64,000 nucleotides of DNA from Anarhynchus alexandrinus (lineage: Eukaryota > Chordata > Aves > Charadriiformes > Charadriidae): contig VUYV01000042.1 in NCBI GenBank assembly GCA_008711295.1, forward strand, positions 1,939,834 to 2,003,833, given 5' to 3'. The notes beneath the pieces are model-generated. The model made no database searches. It was not told where the DNA came from and saw only the letters and a program-made list of their open reading frames with translations. The position numbers and the translations under genes were made by a program. Of this stretch, positions 54,701-63,700 are shown piece by piece (the stretch's first letter is position 1; each line of letters starts with the position of its first letter).

Positions 54701-57700
54701 ACACGATCTCAGCCACTATTTTAATATTGATTTAAACATAGAAATATTACTTTCTTTTCTCTCAGCACCTCTGCCGCATAGAGGATTGTTTCTTCCCCCT
54801 TCATTTTATGGATGGGCAGCAGCGCTTAATGGGACAGATGTCGGCAAGGGCCAAGTGCTAATCCCCCAAACTCCCCATCTGAAATTTATACCTCATATGT
54901 GACACCACTCTCCTCACAGAAGTTTGCTTATTTTGCTAGTATCTCAAATACAGATGCTGCTGCTTTTAGGCTGTTCCAGCATCACACTGGCTTTGTAACT
55001 CCCGAACATCAGGACCAAAGCAAAACAAGTCCTCTGACGTTGTTGCTGCTTCCTCCCCCTTTCTGTTTTTAAACTATACTCAACTGTATCCCAAGGACTT
55101 AGACCATGATAGGCTACTTAACAGTATGCAATTAGCCAGAAAGCGAAGCGTTTCTCTTCAAACTACCTTCTCAGTACACAGAGCTGAAAAATTTGAGAAA
55201 ACGGAGGCCACCACCACAGATGTGCAGCTGTAAGCCTTTGTAACTAGGCAAAACTGTAGGTATACCTCGCTATTCCCTCAACCATACCATCCTGGAGCTA
55301 CTATCCTCCTAAAGTAACACAGAAAATAGCATCTAGAGTTTAAGACAGATCTTTCTGTACCCTCTAGCTCTGCCATCCAGAACCTTCTGATTAGATACAA
55401 AGGGGATTCCCTTTAAATAAATATAATGCCTAAAGTTTAATTAAAACAAGCCAGTATTTACCTACAACAAACTCAGAAAATACAATGTTGGAAGGGCAGA
55501 AGCACAGATTAGTCCCAGTATACACAATACCTATGTCTTAACAAACGACAGGTGCCTTCAGTAGAACAAGAGCAAAGGAAAGGCATTTAACAGACCTTCC
55601 TTGTCTGAGGAGATTGAGGATTTGCATACAATAGACTTCTTGTGACAGAAAAATGCTCTGTCATTACCACTTGTTTATTCCATGATCATAGGAATAAAAT
55701 CTAGCAAAAAGAGCTCCATATAAGCAGGATTGTATGTGATACCATACAAGCCCACCTTAATTTAAAAAACCTAATAGCTACAGAACAGGAAACAAGCTGT
55801 CAACCCCAAAGGAGATGCTTAAGTGTATACAGTTTGAAGTCTTCTAGCTTAACACTTGTGGTGAGCAAGCCCTGTGCTGCTAGAAATGAGCTTTCAGGCA
55901 AAAGCCTGACCACATTTTGGAGATAAAATCTGCACAATGAGTTTCCAAATAGGGTGGTACAAATTCTGACTTCCAAGTCACGTTCTTGAAAACAGTTAAA
56001 TGGAAGAACTGTAATTTAGATTGTGGCACTCCAAGCTCAAGGATCCACAGCCACTTTTTAACAGTTAAAGCAGGATTATTTTTTTCTTTTAACCAATGTT
56101 TAACTTTTCCTGAAACAGTGTTTTTTAGAAAGGTAAGTCTGTTTGAGCCCTTCTGCTTACAAGCACGAAAAAGCTTTAGCACCTGAAGAGTCTCACTCAC
56201 CTCCTGCAGAGTTTAAACCAGCTCTATAGCATGGAAGCATTACTGGATACAACACTGCAGTGAAGAAAAAGGTGGTGTGACCCTTTAACTCTAATGAAGC
56301 CACCAGAAGTCTTATCCCTACAGTCCTGGCCAGTGACATTTGAGCTTCTCAGAAGTCTTTCCCTCAGATCTGTTCATTAGTAATTCAACAAAACAAATAA
56401 AAACCAGACAGCATTCAGAAACACATCCAAGGTTAACAAACCTGTCAACCTGCAACATCTAAAAAACAATAGTAGGGACAGGAAACCCTAATACTAAGAA
56501 ATTAATTTCATCTTTTCACAAAATGGAAGCCTATTACTGGAAGCTTACTTCCTAGTCCACAAATGTTCAAGTGTTAAATCCAAAATATAGGAACAAAGAA
56601 TTATTAATTTCTGTTATTTTTCTGCCTGACAACTTTATAACATAACAAAACTTAAATCCAGTACTTACAGGGTCTCTCAGCTCTTCATTGTCTCGAGTTG
56701 ACGTTCGAGGTATTTTCACCGGGATTTCATCTCCACATTCAGTGTCTGAAGCATTTGGAGACTCTGCTAAATCAAGGAACTCATCTCTCTTGTGACCTCT
56801 GAACCTTATTTTGTCCAACTTCTTTAGCATGTTCAGCACTGCACTTTTCTGCTTTACCTTAACATGACGGTTGGAGTCTCTGCAAGAAACAAGACATAAA
56901 AGGCAATTTAGAAAGCTTGCAATAAACCTCACTACATGCATTCTAATCACTAACTACCTCTAACCATCTTTCAAGGGCCTTCCTGCCACTGGAGGAAAAA
57001 CATGCTGCAGCTTAGCTTTTTAACAGGCATTTTTTTCCACAGTGTAACAGATGCACGGTTTGGTTTTCAGTAGTTGATGATTTACCATCTTCCCACACTA
57101 TTAGGGCCTCTTTCTCATGGCTATTTTTAAAGCAAGTCACAACAGGCACAAGCTAACAACCTGCACTCCAAAGAATGATTAGGAAGTCAGTTCCTAACAG
57201 GTTACTTGAAACAAAAAACAAACAAAAAAACCCAAACAAACAAACAAACAAAAAAACAAAAAAACCCAAACAAACAAAAAACCCCACCCAAAACGTTTAG
57301 CTGCTAAGTCCACATTCTTCAACTTGATGATACTTCTAATCAAAGACATGAAAAATCCACTAAGCTTCACAACCAATCTTTAAATTCTCAGAAAAAATGG
57401 AGCAACACAGTAGCGAGGCTATCATATCTCCCTACAGCTTCAGGCTAAGAAAACAGAAAGTACCGAGGGTTTACTGAAGAAAGCCACCAGACAGACCCAT
57501 GCAGAACATCCCACCAAAAACTGGAGATTGTTAAATTCAACAATAATTCATTCAAATGATCCTTAGAATTACCACTACTGATAATCTTCTATATCCTTTG
57601 CTAGATTTCTGTTAATCCCTTTGAGATGCAAAGGAGAATTGCTTTATTAGTGATACTTTCAGGGTTTTGTTTTGTTTTGTTTTGGTTTTTTGGTTGTTTT

Positions 57701-60700
57701 TTTTTTTTTTTTTTNACTAGCATGACCCAAACTTTACTGTAAGAGAAACAGCGCAGACAGCATTTTTGCAGAACATGCAGGTGCCCCAGCATCCGGAGGA
57801 ATGAGAAATGTCCAGGACATTTCACTTCCAGAGATAGTATTTGACATGAGCAATACTTAAATTCTAAATCATAAATCATATTGCAAGAAGCACTTCGCTC
57901 TTTAAAAGACAATAGAGGAAAGCTTAATTAATGTATGTAAACTCATTGTAATGGTAGCTTTCCAAGGCACTGCGCTGTATCATTTCTGATTTAAACCAGA
58001 CCTGCCGAATCTGTCTGATTCAATGCTCTACAAGTATCACACTCTGTACAAAAAGGTCCCAAGCTCCATCTTTTTTTTTTTTAAAAAAAAAATGTTAGTT
58101 CCTTGATCCTGCCACTCCAGCAAGTTACTGCTCTGGCAGTTTATAACAAACCAGCCACAATTTTCTCTCCTACAAATTCTGTTCCTCAGCTCAGAGTGTT
58201 CCATTTGGACGGTGCCGCAACAGTCTCCCAAATGGTCTTTTGCAGCGCTAAAAATTTATTTTGAAGCACTTGTTCCTGTTACTATCCCTTTTTCCCCCTA
58301 TGGTCAACGTTGCCCTCCTCTTCATTAAAAACCATGCTTAGCTTCATGCATATCATCCCAGGCACTGGTGTGAGATGAAAAAACAAAGGCAGATGTAGAC
58401 ATGCGTCACTTCAGGAGTGTAAATGAAGAGCAAGAGAGAAGAGCCTTTTGCCGCTGGCTTCCACAGCCTTTGCACTTCAGGCAATTCTCACCTCCTAACA
58501 CAAACTTCTTTTCAACAGAGCTCTTTGTCTTTCCCTACAGATTCTCCGCTTACCCTAACACTTTGGCAGTGACTATTCACACCAAGTTCAAACCAGATCG
58601 TTCCCTTCAAAATCTGCCTTAGTTTGCACCTCTGCCAAGGTTTACTAGCACCCTTCACTTATACACAGAAGTTTGAAACTAATACAAATCCCCTATAATG
58701 CAGCTGGCAAAAAAAAAACAAACCCCACACAAAACTCTTCCTTTATCAGAGATGCTTTAAGTTGCAGTCCTGTGTTTAATACTTCACTTAAAGAGAATCA
58801 CTTGCAGTAACTCACACCAAGGTTATTTTCTATGAGCAGCTTTCTTTGAAGTTCTATTACTTGTCAAAGCTAAGTTTAAAATAGGAACACTTCTTGCTCA
58901 TTCATTGACTATTTGATGAAGAAACTTGTCAGCTATCACATCCAGAAATATCTCTAGGGCCTACTATTAATAGCCACTAGAGAACAAATGCTATCAGGGA
59001 AGTTTAAACCTCTGATAAGCACCGGCACAATTGTACCACGCTCCCTCCCATCTCAAAGATCTCCATCTGTGTTGAACCACTTTTACATACCACGTAAGTC
59101 AGACCTACAGCAAAGCAGTTGTAGACCAAACCCTGTTTGTATGTCATCCATGCTGTCACTGTTAATGATACAGCTATATGAAGAAATAACAAGGATGGTA
59201 GAGTGCTATCCCTTTTCTGATTGGCACTCATCAGCCCACACCAACAGAGGACAAGCATGCACCCCAAGCCTTCTCCATCCCTCTTAAGGATGGAGCAGTT
59301 AGCTCAAGGCTGCAGATGAGCATTGCTGCCCTGGGCAAAACCAGGAGTCCTCAGCGTTCTCCTCTTAAAGCCACTTTTGTCCACTGCTCCCCAAAGACCA
59401 GGGCTGGATCTGGACCTCTTTTTATAGCCTGGCATGTACAGCACTTCAATGGACAATGATGCGAGATCAGTCTTCCCCTTAGATCGGATTCACATTCACT
59501 CACCTCACAAAAGAAGCGAGAAGCAACAAAAATATCTCAAGACAAAGCAAACTCCAACTCTACTCTTCAAGCTTGGCCTTCGGGCAATGAAGAATGAAAA
59601 ACCCAGGAGCGGGGTGAAAAGGCCCAGCAGCATGCCTGCCTGGGCTGGGACACCATCTGGGAGCACCAAGTCCTAAAATCCAGCCTCCTCCTAGGATGGT
59701 TCGTGCATTTCAGCCTTAGTCACAGAATAACCTGGCCAAGAGATGCACCCATGAACACATTTATGGTATCTTTACTGGTAAAACTGATGTATCTACTCTT
59801 AAGTGTGTTACCACCCAGTCTTTTAACAATGCAAACCTTACTTTAAAACACCAACAGATAACAGATCACTCCATCGAACAGAGACAGCTTAAATTCTCTA
59901 ACACAGAGACAAGCAAAAAGATATGTCACCGGTGCCAATACTTTTTAAAGTATTATTCAGTAGGTTGACTGTTAAAAGAGGAAACAGTACAGAATCCCGC
60001 TCCTAGACATTTTAAAGTGCTTTAAATACAAGAAGCTGTTATATAAAAATATCTTCTCAGTTATAATTTAAAAATAATAAGATCATTTTGTCTAAAAATT
60101 GTTTTGAGTGCACCAGGCTACCAGATTACTTACAGTTACATTAGATTAACCTAAGCAAAAACCTGAGCTTGCCAACAAGCTCCTATAGAAACTCATTATC
60201 TGGCCTTCAGCCAAATGTGCGATCTAAGACAGGCTTTTTATGTCAGCAGCCTGTTCTCGCAACCAGCAACTTTTTTTTTTAGATAAAGATCAATAAATAT
60301 GGTGACATTTCAGCAGTTTCAGTCTCACTGAAAAAAGAAAGCTTCTCAAAGACTTTTTATTTCAATCAGGTTGGGTCAAATTTAGATAAGCTTGAGGAAA
60401 CTTCCGTAAAACATAAGACCAGAATCTTACCTAGAATTAGCTTTATTGTAAAATACAGTAACTAAACATCAAAACCACTTGCTTCACCATCATCGCTATT
60501 CACCCCCTCACTCTCTCCCATCTCCCCATCCCCAACATGGCCTCAGCTGTTCGGCTACAAGTTTCAGGCTGTTTCTAATAACTCCCGATACCAGCAACAC
60601 CAAAGCCAACATGCAGTTTTGCACATGCAGAGCTCAGAGTGTGAATGCATCTTCTGCTTCCAAAGGAGCCATAAACAAATATTATGAAATTGTAATAAAA

Positions 60701-63700
60701 ATACAACTATTTTAACCCCATATGTTGTAAATGCTCTCATACAGGTGACAATAATTGTTCTCACTACCACACAACATAAATAAGAACTAAAAGTGCTATT
60801 GTGCTTGCAAATGATTAACTTAAGCAAAATAAAATCAAATCCATCCTTCCCAATTGAGTTTATTTCTGCATACAAACACCCTACCATAAATGTAAGCAAC
60901 AGAAGACCTTTCCCACATTCAATGCTGTAACAAAAGTGCTGCAGAGCACAGCAAGGCAGACGCTGACTCTGCAAGACCGATTTAGGTCCAACTTCGTTGC
61001 ACCTCAGCCAGATCTAATAATACCAGCAGGCCCTCTGTTGTAATATAGTAAGGATATCTTAACATTAACATGCTTACAAACAAGGCTATACAGGCACCCA
61101 GGTTTTTAAGAAGGTCGCTTGTATTTCTCTCATTGCAGTAGCAGAGGTCAAACTAGCAAAATTAAACAGCAGCCTGTAAAAATTATCCTGAAGTCCCAAA
61201 CCATCTAGTAAAAAACTAGGCAAGAGTTTATGTATACAGGGCTTGATTAGTGAAAAAGGCCTGCCATTTTCCACACTTAAAACAAAAACAAATCCAAACT
61301 AAAATAATCTTTAGAGTTTGGTGTCCTGTTTTGGTTTGGGTTTTTTAATTCCCATTAATATCTAGTTGCTAAAGCGATTCATTCAAGGCTGAAGCACCCT
61401 TTTACAGAGGACCAGAGAAGAGATAATTTATGTGGACCTATTTTGAAAACCCTCAATTAACCCCCAAATAACTGTCAGACATTCAGTTTAAACAAATATA
61501 TCAAGAACCAAAACCCCAAACCAACACATTCACACATTCCAAACTCGTGCTAAGTAGAGATAAACCAAGTTTGGGAGACAGAAGGGAGGAGGGAACTCGG
61601 GGAAGGGCAGCACTCAGTGCACCACTGCTGTCTGAAATACGCCTTAACTTGCCCCAGAGTCTCCTACAAGTGGCTTATAGGTTTTGGATTTCCGTTGTTG
61701 CACTTAGTTTTTACATGAGAATACGCTGAATCGGAGTATGTGGCCTGGTAGACTGGGCAGAGACTGAACAGCTAAATCTTCATGTCCACTTTGTCGGAGG
61801 AAGGACTCTGCCTCACAGCACAGCAATTCAGTTTTCCTTAGCTGTTAACAAAACGCAAACAAACCCAACCCACAAAGTTAAACAGCATCCTCAGCAAGTG
61901 TTCATCTGGAGCCTGGTGGGGGGGAAACAATGAAAAAACCCACTAACACATCATGGATTAATTTCATCTCAGGTTAAAAAGGCCATACAAGACTATGACA
62001 CGGCAAAGTAACCTCTAGCACCTGTGCTCCTTTTGCTAGAAAAACAGCGTTTCAGAAAGCTGAAGACGACATTGGAGTTGAAGCAAATCTAGCATACCCC
62101 CAGTTTACACCTCACCTGCTTCACATTCTCCTTTCAATCTCAAAATGTCTTTCTGCAGAAGTCCAGGGTGAGAGCTCTGGTATCCCAGAAAAGCCAGGCT
62201 GTGTGTGGATGAACAAACACAGACACGGTGTCAACAACAGGATGTTTCGGTCTTATCGTGAGGGAGGGACGTGCAAATTGAGGGAGTGGAAAGTATCAGG
62301 ACTACATTAGGTATTTATTACTTCTTCACTGAAATGCTCCTGCCTATTATCCTAAAGGAGCTGACAGAAGAGCAGGAACACAACAAGATACACTCGGGCC
62401 ATCCACATACCAACTGATACTGAAAACAAAGCTTGGTGTGGTGTCTTCTGGCTGTGTCTAACTAGAACTGGAAACCTCAGTGAGTACATCTAAGCCTACA
62501 ACAGCTTCACAGTCCAGTTCTACATACTGCTCTGTGCAAAAAGTTCCCTCTTGCTACATAATTCCCCCTCCCTCCCCCAGTTTCTCATTTTAATGGACAG
62601 AATCTCAAGTCACTGAACATTTTGTACTTATTAATATTTAAGAAACTAAGCAGGGAAAGATCAACTGACTGCACTTGAGAGCTCCTTGTCTGCTCAGCTT
62701 TTCTTCCCCCTGTACAGACACTGCTCCCGGTTTGCTCTCCAGAAGGCTCACAGCTGTGAAGGAACCAAACCTTACCCACCACGTCTCTTCTTGAGCAATA
62801 GGGACTGGTTTTGCATAGATGAAGTTGGCAGCTTTCCAGAAAATTTTACATTAAGCTCAACTCAATAAGATGCTTAAGCATGCAGGAGGGACACACACCT
62901 CACTCAACGCGGCCCTTTCATGAACGGTGCCCATGTGAGACATATCACCCAGGACTATGCAACATGTTGAGTTCTCTGTACATAACAATGTCATCATTTC
63001 CCATTGGAAACCAAGAAATGGCAATACTTTGGGCCAAACATCCAGTTGGACTGGCCAAGAGCAGCTTACACACACTCTCCAGAAGTTACAAGCATTGCGC
63101 AAGTGCCCTCAATTTCCGACGCTAACAAACACACAGAACTCGACCTTCAGAGCTGAGCTCTCCCCACGCTCAACCCACCACAGGTTCATCCTGAAATTAG
63201 TCACCGCCTTCGTGTCACAGTCTGTTAAAGTCTTCCTCAAGTTACGTCACCTGTAGCCCCAGGGTTATAATGCGATGTAATGCATACACAGAGCAAACTG
63301 CCTTCTGGTTTTGAGTAACACCTGCTGAAAGCTCCTGACCCTTTCAGGGTCAGAGGTCCTCAAAACTCTATGGATAGACTAGTCTAGATAGGGGTAAATT
63401 AGGGGGATAGACTTTGTTGGGGTTTTTTGCATGAGAGCTGAAGTTATCAGTTAGGCTACCTATGGTGCAGAGAAATATTATGCTTAGCAATTCACATTTA
63501 TTTTTCCCTTGAGCTAAAGGGAGATGAACAAAGGAAACCCCACCAGAATCATCTCCTCTGCGTTACAGACTGCTGGCAGAAGCAACACTCGATTAACACA
63601 GGTCAAAAATGAGCAGGAAGTTGTGCTGAGTGTTGCAGGCTTAATTAGATGCAGCTATTAATTAAGCATCAACTCTGAAACAATTTAAATTGTCCACTGA

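Larger units (their letters stand above)
47198..56668 (-). other. GRAMD4: GRAMD4 intron 2
   Basis: About 9.5 kb. It contains an old CR1 fragment (49149-49222), an ATAAAT simple repeat (49291-49345), an LTR-like repeat with internal tandem units (49408-49990), and a CR1 3' end with an internal deletion (51795-52041). A GC-richer patch at 48,580-48,830 has no recognised content. Elsewhere I see only AT-rich intron. Confidence 0.85.

Noticed and set aside
60564..60974. 136-codon minus-strand ORF in intron 1
   Set aside because: Cys/Leu-rich chance reading without splice signals in phase with GRAMD4.
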